From Zhengella mangrovi (GTDB lineage: Bacteria; Pseudomonadota; Alphaproteobacteria; Rhizobiales; Rhizobiaceae), in NCBI RefSeq assembly GCF_002727065.1, contig NZ_PDVP01000009.1, positions 1 to 64,000 on the forward strand: a stretch of DNA of 64,000 nt, read 5' to 3'. Every line of letters begins with the position of its first letter. Position 1 is the stretch's first letter. The notes beneath the pieces were generated by a model. That model had not been told where the DNA came from. It did not search any database and was given only the letters and a program-made list of their open reading frames with translations. Both the position numbers and the translations under genes were made by a program. Below are positions 8,194 through 16,616 of the stretch, in pieces.

Positions 8194-9657
8194 TCAGAAC
8201 AGCGAGAAATATTCACGATGCTCCCATTCGGAAATCTCCGACAGGTAGCGATCCCATTCGGCCCGCTTGATGCGGACGAACCAGTCGGCGACGCCCTCGC
8301 CCAGTGCATCGCGCCAGAATTCGCTTGCCGCGAAGGCCTCGATGGCTGCGCCAAGATGGCGCGGCAGGCGCTCGGCATCGCCGGCATAGGGGCTTTCGAC
8401 TGGCGCGGGGGCGGTCAGTCCGCGCGTGACGCCGTCGAGGCCGGCGAGGATCTGCGATGCAAGCACGAGATGCGGATTGGCCGCCGGCTCGGGCGTGCGG
8501 TTCTCGATGCGGCTGGCACCGTCGCCCTCGCGGAAGAGAGCACGCAGCATGGCGCCCTTGTTGTCATGGGCCCACTGGACGCGGTCCGGCGCCAGCAGGG
8601 CGGAGAGATAGCGCTTGTAGCCGTTGACCGTGGGCGTGGTGAGCAGGCAGCCGGACGCGGCATGGTCAAGCAGTCCGGCGATCCAGCCGGAGGCGGTGAC
8701 GGTCGGCTCGCGGCCGGCCTGCGGCGTGAAGCGATTGTCATCGGTCCCCAGGCCGGTCACCGACTGGTGGACGTGCCAGCCGCTGGCCATGCCATGGTCG
8801 ACGCGGGGTCGCGACATGAAAGTGGCATGCAGGCCGTTGCGGGCGCAAACGGACTTGACGCAATGGCGGAACAGTACGGCGCCATCGGCGGCCTCGAGGG
8901 CGCGTTGCGGTTCGAAGGTGAACTCGAACTGGCTTGGCCCGAACTCGACCTCCATGGACCGGACGGGCAGGTCCATGGCCTGGGCCGCGCGGCGGATCTC
9001 GTCCATCACCGGTTCCAGCGCGTCGTAGCGCGCCTCGGTCAGGTACTGGTAGCCATGGGTCAGCAATTGGGTCTCGGGCGGAGACGGCGGCATGCCGCCA
9101 TCGCCATGGGCGAGTTTCTCGTCGGTGACGGCGAAGACGAAGAACTCCTGTTCCAGGCCGAACAGGGCGTCGAGGCCGGCGGCGTTCAGCCGGTCGACGG
9201 CATTGCCCAGGATGGCGCGGGCCGACAAGCCCAGCGGCTCGCCGTCCGCCTGCCAGATGTCGCTGAGAATGAGCGCGGAGTGCGGCGACCAGGGCAGCGG
9301 GCGGAAGCTGCGCGGGTCCGGCACCATGAGGAAGTCGCCGGCGCCGGTCAGCCTGCCGCGCCCGAAGCCGGCATCGGGTCCCCATACGTCGAAGACGGTG
9401 CGATGCGACGTGTCCTTGAGGAGCAGCGTCGAGGTCATGGCGACGCCGGAGCGGAAGGCGGAGGCCAGCGCATCGGCCACCAGCGTCTTGCCGCGCAAGA
9501 TGCCATGCTGGTCGATGAAACAGATCCGCACCGTTTCGAATTCGCCGGCTTCCATCCCGGCGCAGATCTCGGCGGCGCGGCGGAAGCCCTCGTCATCCAG
9601 CAGGCGCTTCTGCCCGACGAGACCGGATTTCAGGCTGTCGACGGAATGTCCCCCCAT
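8194..9657 (-). CDS. Glutamine synthetase-like ligase
   Basis: 487 residues with the glutamine synthetase catalytic domain. The metal- and glutamate-binding motif is FGLEQEFF, followed by SMEVEFGPSQFEFTFEP, the HATFMSRPRVDHGMASGWHVHQS segment and RIENRTPEPAANPHL. It differs clearly from housekeeping GlnA and belongs with the gamma-glutamyl ligases that join glutamate to amines such as putrescine, ethanolamine or arylamines. I prefer the ATG at 9657, which has GAGGG eight bases upstream; a TTG at 9672 would overlap the Rieske stop but lacks a good ribosome site. It lies between a Rieske oxygenase and an SDR, so a catabolic role is likely. Confidence 0.85.
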   Translation of the reverse strand: MGGHSVDSLKSGLVGQKRLLDDEGFRRAAEICAGMEAGEFETVRICFIDQHGILRGKTLVADALASAFRSGVAMTSTLLLKDTSHRTVFDVWGPDAGFGRGRLTGAGDFLMVPDPRSFRPLPWSPHSALILSDIWQADGEPLGLSARAILGNAVDRLNAAGLDALFGLEQEFFVFAVTDEKLAHGDGGMPPSPPETQLLTHGYQYLTEARYDALEPVMDEIRRAAQAMDLPVRSMEVEFGPSQFEFTFEPQRALEAADGAVLFRHCVKSVCARNGLHATFMSRPRVDHGMASGWHVHQSVTGLGTDDNRFTPQAGREPTVTASGWIAGLLDHAASGCLLTTPTVNGYKRYLSALLAPDRVQWAHDNKGAMLRALFREGDGASRIENRTPEPAANPHLVLASQILAGLDGVTRGLTAPAPVESPYAGDAERLPRHLGAAIEAFAASEFWRDALGEGVADWFVRIKRAEWDRYLSEISEWEHREYFSLF

Positions 9658-9668
9658 GGGTTGTGCCC

Positions 9669-10976
9669 TCAAGACCAGGAACAGCCCGCGCGGCGTTCCG
9701 CGTCGGCGCGTTCATACACGCTGCGCCAGTCCTCACCGGCCGCACCGATGGCATCCACGGCGGCGGGACCGGTGATCGCCGCCGCCGATCCGTTGGCCAT
9801 GGGCAGGGCATGGTCCTCGCCCTTGCCTACGGCCTCGATGGCGCCACGCAACATGCGGCGGTAGCGGGAGATGCCGACATCGGAGCGCCCGAGATGTTCT
9901 TCCGTGCGATCCTGGATGCGGCCCATGCTCTCGACCGCCCACTGGTCGTGGACATTGATGTCCATGCCCATGCCCGTATAGGTGCGGTCCTTCTGCTCCG
10001 CGGGGTCGTAGCCATAATTGTTGGCACGGTTCTTCCGCGGCGCGTAGTCCGGCAGGCGGTGTTCCTTCAGCCGCTGTTCGCGCATCAGCGTCTTGTTCAC
10101 CGGTGCGCCGAAGCTGGTAAACATGGAAAACCAGTAGCAGGTCTCGTCATCGACCGGCACGTGCCATTGCGTGATCGTCATCTCCCGGGACATGGGGATG
10201 ACGATGGCTTCCGGGAATAGCTGGTTGGTGACGCGAACATGGGTGCGGCCGTCTTCCATGTGGCGCAAGGCGACGAGGCGAAGGCCGTGCGGTGCGTCTT
10301 CCACGACGATTTCCGGGCGGGGGTAGTCACGCAACAGCTTCGTCATCGGGATTTCGGTGTCGGCCGCCTTGTCGCGGAACTGCTGGCCGTAGCCCTTCGA
10401 CGGGTCCTCGTCCTCGAGGAAGCGATGCAGGAACGAGGCGTGGGCGGGATCGATGCCCACTTCCAGCGCCTGCAGCCAGTTGCACTCCCACAACCCCTTG
10501 AAGGCGAAGACATGGCTATCGGGCGCGGCAAAGCAATCGAGCGCGGGAAAGGGTGGCGGATCGCCCGGTCCCATGTAGGCGAAGACGATGCCGTTACGCT
10601 CGATCACGGGATAGGACACCGCGCGGATGTTCTCGTGCATCCGGCTGCCCTCCGGCTCGGCAGGCTGCTCGACACACTGGCCATCCCGGTTGAAATGCCA
10701 GCCGTGGAACGGGCAGCGCAGGCCGTTGTCTTCCAGCCGGCCGTAGCACATGTCGGCGCCCCGGTGCGGGCAGTGGCGGCCGATCAGGCCGAGTTCGCCC
10801 TCTTCGTCGCGGAACAGGACCAGCTTCTCGCCCAGCAGGGTGACAGGCACGACGGGGCGGGCCGAAACCAGTTCCTCGGCCAGCGCGGCCGGCTGCCAGT
10901 AGCGCCGCAATACCGCGCCGGCAGCCGTTCCCGGACCGATCCGCGTGATCAGATCGTTCTGCTCGCGGCTCATCAT
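9669..10976 (-). CDS. Rieske [2Fe-2S] aromatic ring-hydroxylating oxygenase
   Basis: Catalytic subunit of a phthalate-dioxygenase-type oxygenase, 435 residues. The Rieske cluster ligands are Cys69/His71 (CPHRG) and Cys88/His91 (CPFHGW). The mononuclear iron motif is Asp176, His179 and His184 in GIDPAHASFLH. No beta subunit, ferredoxin or reductase gene is nearby, so electrons must come from elsewhere. The ATG at 10976 is chosen because GGGGAGG is nine bases upstream; an ATG at 10985 abuts that site directly. It follows the GST gene by about 90 bases in the same orientation. The substrate is unknown. Confidence 0.9.
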   Translation of the reverse strand: MMSREQNDLITRIGPGTAAGAVLRRYWQPAALAEELVSARPVVPVTLLGEKLVLFRDEEGELGLIGRHCPHRGADMCYGRLEDNGLRCPFHGWHFNRDGQCVEQPAEPEGSRMHENIRAVSYPVIERNGIVFAYMGPGDPPPFPALDCFAAPDSHVFAFKGLWECNWLQALEVGIDPAHASFLHRFLEDEDPSKGYGQQFRDKAADTEIPMTKLLRDYPRPEIVVEDAPHGLRLVALRHMEDGRTHVRVTNQLFPEAIVIPMSREMTITQWHVPVDDETCYWFSMFTSFGAPVNKTLMREQRLKEHRLPDYAPRKNRANNYGYDPAEQKDRTYTGMGMDINVHDQWAVESMGRIQDRTEEHLGRSDVGISRYRRMLRGAIEAVGKGEDHALPMANGSAAAITGPAAVDAIGAAGEDWRSVYERADAERRAGCSWS

Positions 10977-11066
10977 GGCGGTCATCCTCCCCTTGGTCTG
11001 CCATTTGCGCCGGCAGGTTCCCAGCTTGCCGGCCTCATTTCAATCCTTGTTTCAGGGAATCCTTAT

Positions 11067-11717
11067 CTATTCGGCGTCCGGCTGGTTCATCGGCGCGGCC
11101 TGGCGGAAAGCGTCGATGGCCATGCAGGCCTCGTTGATGCGGCGGATGGTGGGGTAAGGGTCCATATCGACGCCAAAGCGGCCATTGTTGGCAACCTGGG
11201 CGACCAGGCAGAGATCGGCGATCGTCACCTGGTCGCCATGGCAGAAGGTGCCGGTGGCATCGCTTTCGGCCAGCATCTGCTCCATGGGGCGGAAGGTCTC
11301 GCCGACCCAGTGGCGGAACCAGTCGGCCACGGCGGCGTCATCGGCGCCGAAACGCTCGCGCAGGGCGTTCAGAATGCGCAGGTTGTTCACCGGGTGGATG
11401 TCGCAACCGACCATCTGCGCCAGCATGCGCACGCGGGCCTTGCCATGCGCGTCCGTCGGCATCAGCGGTGGCTCCGGCACCATGTCGTCGATGAACTCGA
11501 GGATGGCGAGCGACTGGCCGAGCACCGTGCCGTCGGACCAGACGAGCGCGGGCACGAGGCCCTGCGGATTGACGGCCAGATAGTCCGGCGCCCTGTTGCC
11601 GCCATGGCGCAGGTGATGGGCGACATAGTCGTAGTCCACGCCCTTCATCGCCAGGGCGATACGCACCCGATAGGAAGTGGAGGAGCGGAAATAGTTGTGC
11701 AGCTTGATGTCGGCCAT
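11067..11717 (-). CDS. maiA: Maleylacetoacetate isomerase / zeta-class glutathione transferase
   Basis: 216-residue thioredoxin-fold plus helical-domain protein. The N-terminal motif SSTSYRVRIAL with the catalytic serines, the NPQGLVPALV glutathione-binding loop, QSLAILEFID and the C-terminal DQVTIADLCLVAQV are typical of zeta-class enzymes that isomerise maleylacetoacetate or maleylpyruvate with glutathione as cofactor. The ATG at 11717 has GGGAGG seven bases upstream, so an earlier in-frame start is rejected. It is the first gene of the Rieske / GS-like operon. This suggests that the pathway ends in a maleyl-type ring-cleavage product (inference). Confidence 0.88.
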   Translation of the reverse strand: MADIKLHNYFRSSTSYRVRIALAMKGVDYDYVAHHLRHGGNRAPDYLAVNPQGLVPALVWSDGTVLGQSLAILEFIDDMVPEPPLMPTDAHGKARVRMLAQMVGCDIHPVNNLRILNALRERFGADDAAVADWFRHWVGETFRPMEQMLAESDATGTFCHGDQVTIADLCLVAQVANNGRFGVDMDPYPTIRRINEACMAIDAFRQAAPMNQPDAE

Positions 11718-12115
11718 CGATGGCCCTCCCGGCAATGGATTGCTGATGTTCGGTCGGGTGCCAACCTGCCCCGTGACAATTCACAAGGCAAGCATCCCGT
11801 GCGATGGAACGGATGGCCGCAGCAGCCGTTGACGGCCGCATCCCGGCGCGTGTCAACCGGACACGACGGCATGGAGAACGGGCGCGGTTTTTCCGGTTTC
11901 CCGGCCCGGCCAACGAATTGGCAGACGAGCTCCTGTCCCGTCCGCGCCGGATCGCATCAACCGCCGACCACCTCCAGGCGGGCGAATTTTTTTCATCCGG
12001 ATCAACAGTTGGAACAATTTTCTCTTTCCGGAGGGAAGCCGGCAATCCGGAACGGCGATTTTTGCGCTGTCTTCCCTATCCTTTCGCCATTCACCAATCC
12101 GGAAGGACAGCGATC
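11718..12115. other. Divergent intergenic region between maiA and a YeeE/YedE gene
   Basis: About 400 bases with no credible gene. It separates the catabolic operon (leftward) from the first YeeE/YedE transporter (rightward). The right part is AT-rich around 11985-12065 (a TTTTTTTC run and CAATTTTCTCTTTCC) and may hold the transporter promoter. I saw no clear palindrome and no ATTC-N8-GAAT dyad here. Confidence 0.5.
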
Positions 12116-13204
12116 ATGATCGATCTCGTTCCCCTCATCGATGCGCTCGGCGAGAACGGCGCAGCACTGGCCGGCGGCGCGGCCCTTGGTCTCCTGTTCG
12201 GCATCGCCGCGCAGCGCTCGGCCTTCTGCACCCGCTCAGCCGTCATCGGCCTGATGACGGGAGAGCGCCGCGCGGCCGCCATCTGGCTTGCCGGTTTTGC
12301 AACCGCGGTCCTCGGCGTCCAATGGCTGTTGTGGAACGGTACCGTCGACGTCACGGAGACCCGCTTCTTTTCCACCGCGCAAAGTCTGTCCGGCGCGCTG
12401 ATCGGCGGCGGCCTGTTCGGGCTCGGCATGGTGCTGGCGCGCGGCTGCGTTTCGCGGCACATGGTGCTGGCGGCCAGCGGCAACATTCGCGCCCTGGTCA
12501 CGCTGGCGTTCATCGCGGTCACCGGTCTTGCCACCTATTCCGGCCTGCTGGTGCCTGCCCGCGACAGCATCGGCGGCCTGTGGAGCACGGCGGCCATCGG
12601 CGGCAACGACCTTCTGGCCCATGGGGGCCTGACCCAGGGCGCCGGCGTCGTTATCGGCCTTGCGCTGGCGGCCGGTGCGCTGGCCCTTGCCGTTACCGCG
12701 CGAGCATCGCTCTGGCGGCTTGCCGGCGGCATTGCCGTCGGTCTGGCGATCGTGGGCGGCTGGTACTTCACCTATGACCTGTCGCTGCAGGTGTTCGAGC
12801 CGATCCAGGCGGAGAGCCTTTCCTTCATCCGCCCGCTGGCCACGACCGGCGAACTGGCGACCGGCGCGTCCGACGGCTTCGGCCTCGACCAGGGTGTCCT
12901 GATCGGCGCGCTGGCCGGCGCCTTCCTGGCCGCGCTTGCCTTCCGGGATTTCCGCTTCGCCGGTTTCGGCGATGCCGGCGCAGCGGCCGCCTGGCGCTAT
13001 CCGCTCGGTGGCGTGCTGATGGGTTTCGGCGGCATCCTGGCGGTCGGATGCACCATCGGCGCGGGCTTCACCGGCGGCGCCGTGCTGGCGGTTTCCTCGC
13101 TTGCCGGTCTGGCCGCCATGGTCGGCTCGGCGGCGCTCGCCCATGCCATCATCGACGCCCCGGCTCGGGTTGCGGTCCGGCCCGCGGCCGCCCCGGCCGA
13201 ATAG
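12116..13204 (+). CDS. YeeE/YedE (SoxT/TsuA-like) sulfur-compound transporter
   Basis: Polytopic inner-membrane protein of 362 residues with the duplicated YeeE/YedE fold. It has conserved cysteine motifs: SAFCTRSAV near the start, ARGCVSRH mid-protein and VGCTIGAGF near the end. Relatives import thiosulfate (TsuA) or act in sulfur oxidation (SoxT). The ATG at 12116 has GGAAGG upstream; the much longer open frame to its left is not coding. It converges on soxF with a hairpin between them and is a distant paralogue of the transporter at 24770-25864. The transported species (thiosulfate, sulfide or a polysulfide) is an inference. Confidence 0.85.
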   Translation: MIDLVPLIDALGENGAALAGGAALGLLFGIAAQRSAFCTRSAVIGLMTGERRAAAIWLAGFATAVLGVQWLLWNGTVDVTETRFFSTAQSLSGALIGGGLFGLGMVLARGCVSRHMVLAASGNIRALVTLAFIAVTGLATYSGLLVPARDSIGGLWSTAAIGGNDLLAHGGLTQGAGVVIGLALAAGALALAVTARASLWRLAGGIAVGLAIVGGWYFTYDLSLQVFEPIQAESLSFIRPLATTGELATGASDGFGLDQGVLIGALAGAFLAALAFRDFRFAGFGDAGAAAAWRYPLGGVLMGFGGILAVGCTIGAGFTGGAVLAVSSLAGLAAMVGSAALAHAIIDAPARVAVRPAAAPAE

Positions 13205-13226
13205 ACGCGCTCCTCCCAGGACGGCA

Positions 13227-13264
13227 GAAAGCGGCGGTGTGGATGGTTCCACGCCGCCGCTTTC
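13227..13264. terminator. Hairpin between the convergent YeeE/YedE gene and soxF
   Basis: GAAAGCGGCGG (13227-13237) pairs with CCGCCGCTTTC (13254-13264), with an inner GTGGA/TCCAC extension around a TGGT loop. The stem sits between two convergent stops, so it can serve both transcripts. There is no long T-run on either side, so termination is probably partial or factor-assisted. Confidence 0.55.
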
Positions 13265-13320
13265 CGTTTGCGCCCGCGTTGCCCGCCGCGGGCGCCGGGA
13301 GGATCCTGCCGCCTTCCGGC

Positions 13321-14592
13321 CTATCCGAACATGTCGGCGGTGATGCCTGCATACCAGCCAAGCGACTCCTCGAAGGTCGCCTTGCGCACCGCCGGATCCT
13401 CATGCGTCTGGCTGATGAAGCTGGTGGTCGAGGTGATGCGCCCATCGGTGGGGACATATTGGGCCCCGACCTTCACGCCGTCGTCCGTCTCGATCAGGCT
13501 CCAGCAGGAATTGGAATAGCGGGCCGGAAAGACACGCGAACCGGTGAGCTCGCCGCGGATCGTCATGGCGGCAACCTTGGCCTGGCTGTTGGCGGCAAAG
13601 CCGGATTTCGGCATGTCACCGGCGATGGCCGCATCGCCGATGACGTAGATGGCGGGATCGATGGCGGACCGCATGGACGCTGCCTCGATGGGACAGAACC
13701 CGGTCCCGTCGGTCAGTCCGGCGGCAGCGGCGATCTCACCCGCCTTCTGGGCCGGGATGATGTTCAGGAGATCGCCATGGAAGGTATCCAGGTCGGTCTC
13801 GACATTGCCGGCGGCCACATCGACGCCCTTGATGCCGCCATGGACGCCCGGGCCGTACCATTCGATCATGCCGGGGAAGTATTTCTCCCAGCCCTCGAGA
13901 AAAAGGCCCTGCTTGGAGAACTTTTCCTTGGGATCGATGATGATCACCTTGGCATCGACGCCCTTCGCCTTGAAGAGATGCGCCATCATCGAGGCGCGTT
14001 CATAGGGGGCCGGCGGACAGCGATAGGGATTTGGCGGCGGCACGATGACGACCTGCTGGCCGTCGGTGATCGCGTCGAGCTTCTGTTTCAGGAGTTGCGT
14101 CTGGGGGCCGGCCTCGTAGGCATGCGGCGCGACATCCACGGCGTCCTCGGAATAGCCGGGTACGGAATCCCAGATGAAGCCGATACCAGGCGACAGGACC
14201 AGGCGATCGTAGGGAACGGTCGAACCGTCCCTCAGCACGACGTGTTTCTTCCCGCGATCCACACCGGTCGCGTATCCGGTAATCTTGGTGATCCCGTAAT
14301 TGGATTCCAGCGTGTCATAGCCATGGGTGATCGACTCGAACGACCGGAAGCCCCCCAGGTAGAGATTGGAGAAGAAGCAGGTGGTAAACCGGTCAGAATC
14401 CTCGATCAGCGTGACGTCGATGGCCTCGCCGGCATCCTTTGCCAGATAGCGGGCGACGGTCGTCCCGCCGGCGCCCCCGCCGACGACGACCACCTTCGGC
14501 CGGGCCTGTGCGCGCAGGACAGCCGGCAGTGCCAGCGTGGCAGCCGATGCGCCAGCAAGCCGGCCGAATTGCCTGCGGTTGAAACTGGACAT
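13321..14592 (-). CDS. soxF: Sulfide dehydrogenase flavoprotein SoxF (FccB type)
   Basis: FAD subunit of flavocytochrome c, oxidising sulfide in the periplasm. The 423-residue precursor begins with a twin-arginine signal (NRRQFG at 5-10). Then come the FAD motif VVVGGGAGG at 35-43, Cys72 at the position where FccB attaches FAD covalently, and Cys192 and Cys363 matching the redox-active disulfide (YRCPPAPYER and SNSCWSL). The ATG at 14592 follows GGGAGG by seven bases. Last gene of the leftward sox operon, 90 bases after soxE, its predicted cytochrome partner. Confidence 0.93.
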   Translation of the reverse strand: MSSFNRRQFGRLAGASAATLALPAVLRAQARPKVVVVGGGAGGTTVARYLAKDAGEAIDVTLIEDSDRFTTCFFSNLYLGGFRSFESITHGYDTLESNYGITKITGYATGVDRGKKHVVLRDGSTVPYDRLVLSPGIGFIWDSVPGYSEDAVDVAPHAYEAGPQTQLLKQKLDAITDGQQVVIVPPPNPYRCPPAPYERASMMAHLFKAKGVDAKVIIIDPKEKFSKQGLFLEGWEKYFPGMIEWYGPGVHGGIKGVDVAAGNVETDLDTFHGDLLNIIPAQKAGEIAAAAGLTDGTGFCPIEAASMRSAIDPAIYVIGDAAIAGDMPKSGFAANSQAKVAAMTIRGELTGSRVFPARYSNSCWSLIETDDGVKVGAQYVPTDGRITSTTSFISQTHEDPAVRKATFEESLGWYAGITADMFG

Positions 14593-14682
14593 GTCCTTAC
14601 CTCCCTGACCTGTACCTTCTTTCGCTTGCCGTCCGGCAGCGTCCACCGCTCCCGGGCCAACCGGCCGGCCAACGGTTCCACT

Positions 14683-15435
14683 CTACTCGGGTTCCAACGA
14701 ACTGAAATAGGCTGCAAGCGCCGCGATATCCTCGTTGGCGAGGTTGGCGACGCGCAGTTTCATCACTTCGTTGGTGCGGATGTTGCTCTTGTACTCGAAA
14801 AGCGCCTTGACGAAATACGCCCTGGGAACGCCGACGATGGAGGGGATGCCGTCGGCATGGCCGGACGCCTGATGGCAGGTGACACATTCGCCGGCGAGAT
14901 ATTCGCCATAGTCGCGGTCGCCCTCCATATCCAGGACGATCTTCGCGAAGCCGGTGACGATGACCGCGTCACGGCGTTCCAGGTCGTCCGCCGGTGCCGC
15001 CCCGCCGGTTGCCGCGAGGTAGGCCACCAGGTCGGCACGCTCGGTCTCGCCGGCAAGGCCGCGGAAACTCATCCGGTTGCCGGCAATGAAATCGCGCGGC
15101 TTGTGCAGATAGGTCGACAGGTTGGCCGCATCCCAGACAAGACCGGCCTGCCCTGCTTGCCGCATCGCACGCGAATAGGTGAAGCCCTCGACACCGCCGG
15201 CCTTGCGGCCGATGATCCCGTCCAGATGTGGCCCGACCTTGTTTCGGGCGCCTTCGCCGATCTCGTGACACCCCTTGCAGAGGCCGAAAAGCCTTTCGCC
15301 GGCAACGGGGTCTCCGTCACCGGCGAAGGTCTGAGCCGCATGGAACAGCGTCGCGAACATGAGGAACACGACCACAGAACCGCGCCGGACCGCATGGCGC
15401 CGGTGATCGTGCTCTTCCGGTCCTGTCTTCAGCAT
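14683..15435 (-). CDS. soxE: Diheme cytochrome c SoxE (FccA-like)
   Basis: Periplasmic c-type cytochrome that would accept electrons from SoxF. The 250-residue precursor has a basic N-terminus and a hydrophobic segment about 20-36. Heme sites are CKGCH at 53-57 and CVTCH at 184-188. The first domain is strikingly like the first domain of SoxD (GRKAGGVEGFTYSRAMRQAGQAGLVW against GRTAGTAEGF...). The ATG at 15435 has GGGGGA upstream; a TTG at 15486 overlapping the soxD stop is a weaker alternative. It sits between soxD and soxF as in Paracoccus-type clusters. Confidence 0.88.
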   Translation of the reverse strand: MLKTGPEEHDHRRHAVRRGSVVVFLMFATLFHAAQTFAGDGDPVAGERLFGLCKGCHEIGEGARNKVGPHLDGIIGRKAGGVEGFTYSRAMRQAGQAGLVWDAANLSTYLHKPRDFIAGNRMSFRGLAGETERADLVAYLAATGGAAPADDLERRDAVIVTGFAKIVLDMEGDRDYGEYLAGECVTCHQASGHADGIPSIVGVPRAYFVKALFEYKSNIRTNEVMKLRVANLANEDIAALAAYFSSLEPE

Positions 15436-15482
15436 CGGCCCATCCCCCAGCCAAGCTGTCCGTCCCCGGGGCGACGGTCCGG

Positions 15483-16616
15483 TCAATCGACCGATCCGGC
15501 ACCCTGGTTTTCTTCATCGTCGGCTGCGTCCGGCGTCACGTCAAGCACGCGGGCCCGCATGGTGATCTCGGCCGGCGCGGGCTTGCAGTCCTTCATGCAC
15601 GCTTCCTTCTTTTCCGCGTAGTGCGGCTCGGAGAAGCGGTCATCCTCGACGAAGTTTTCCTCGTTGGGAAGGTGGATCGAGGTGAAGTTTTCCTTGGAAA
15701 GTTCGAAGTTCTCGTCGGTGACGACGTCATTGAGGTAAAGAATATAGGCAACAATGGCGTATACATCGTCATCCGACAGCGAGCGGGCGTTGCCGAACGG
15801 CATGGCGCGGCGCACGTAGTCGAAAACAGTCGAGGCATAGGGCCAGTAGGAGCCGACCGTCTTTTCCGGGCGTTCGTGCTTCAGCGTGCCCTGTCCGCCG
15901 GCGAGAACCGGCCAGCGGCCCACGGCCTCGCCGAAATCGCCATGGCACATCGCGCAATTCTCGGTGAAGAGCACTTCGCCGTCGGACACCGTGCCCTTGC
16001 CTTCCGGCAGGCCCTGGCCGTCCGGACGCACATCGATGTTCCAGGCGGCGATCTCTTCCTCGGTGGCCTGGCGGCCCAGACCGAAATGGCCCTTCGACGC
16101 GATCACGTCGGCGGACTCCGGTGCAGCGGCCGGTTCGGCAGCCTTGGCCGGCTCGGCAGCGGCCGCCTTTTCCTCGGTCTTTTGCGGCTCTTCGGCCGGG
16201 GCGGCCTCGCTCTTCTGGTCGCCACCCGAGGTGGAGAACGTCTTGAGATAGGCGAGAACGTTGGCAATGTCCTCGTCGGCCTTCAGACCGGCGAAGGCCA
16301 TCTTGTTCTTCGGCACGAAGCCCTTGGGATCGTGCAGGTAGGCACCAATGGTTCCCTCGTTCCAGACGAGACCGCCCTGTCCTGCCTCGGTCATGGCGGA
16401 GGAATACTTGAACCCTTCGGCCGTGCCGGCCGTCCGACCGAACAGTTCGTTCAGTTCCGGGCCGACCCGGTTCTTGGCACCTTCGCCAACCGCGTGACAG
16501 GCCTTGCACTTGTTGAACACCTTCTTGCCCGCGTCGGCATCGCCCTCGGCGTGGGCAAGACCGGAAAAGGCAGCCAGAGCGGCAGCGGCGAGGGTGAGCT
16601 TAAGAAACTTCGACAT
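15483..16616 (-). CDS. soxD: Sulfane dehydrogenase cytochrome subunit SoxD
   Basis: Cytochrome partner of the molybdoenzyme SoxC; together they remove six electrons from the SoxY-bound sulfane. The 377-residue protein has a signal peptide (hydrophobic 6-22, cleavage after AHA), heme CKACH at 37-41, an alanine/proline/glutamate-rich linker at about 131-170 and a second heme CAMCH at 221-225. The ATG at 16616 has GAGGGAG nine bases upstream, better than a TTG at 16622. The start lies inside the soxC 3' end (overlap of 17 bases), which implies translational coupling. Confidence 0.93.
   Translation of the reverse strand: MSKFLKLTLAAAALAAFSGLAHAEGDADAGKKVFNKCKACHAVGEGAKNRVGPELNELFGRTAGTAEGFKYSSAMTEAGQGGLVWNEGTIGAYLHDPKGFVPKNKMAFAGLKADEDIANVLAYLKTFSTSGGDQKSEAAPAEEPQKTEEKAAAAEPAKAAEPAAAPESADVIASKGHFGLGRQATEEEIAAWNIDVRPDGQGLPEGKGTVSDGEVLFTENCAMCHGDFGEAVGRWPVLAGGQGTLKHERPEKTVGSYWPYASTVFDYVRRAMPFGNARSLSDDDVYAIVAYILYLNDVVTDENFELSKENFTSIHLPNEENFVEDDRFSEPHYAEKKEACMKDCKPAPAEITMRARVLDVTPDAADDEENQGAGSVD

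Noticed and set aside
6792-8387. A 531-residue fusion of the SDR region with the flavin-binding protein
   Set aside because: The N-terminal 330 codons are the wrong frame of the SDR gene. The GTG at 7394 overlapping the SDR stop is the natural start of the flavin protein.
12045-12115. A sox-type operator upstream of the first YeeE/YedE gene
   Set aside because: No ATTC-N8-GAAT or ATATG/CATAT dyad could be found; only an AT-rich stretch is present.
13048-15621. An 857-codon open frame on the plus strand
   Set aside because: Antisense to soxF and soxE, whose heme, FAD and signal-peptide motifs are unambiguous. Long antisense frames are expected at this GC content.
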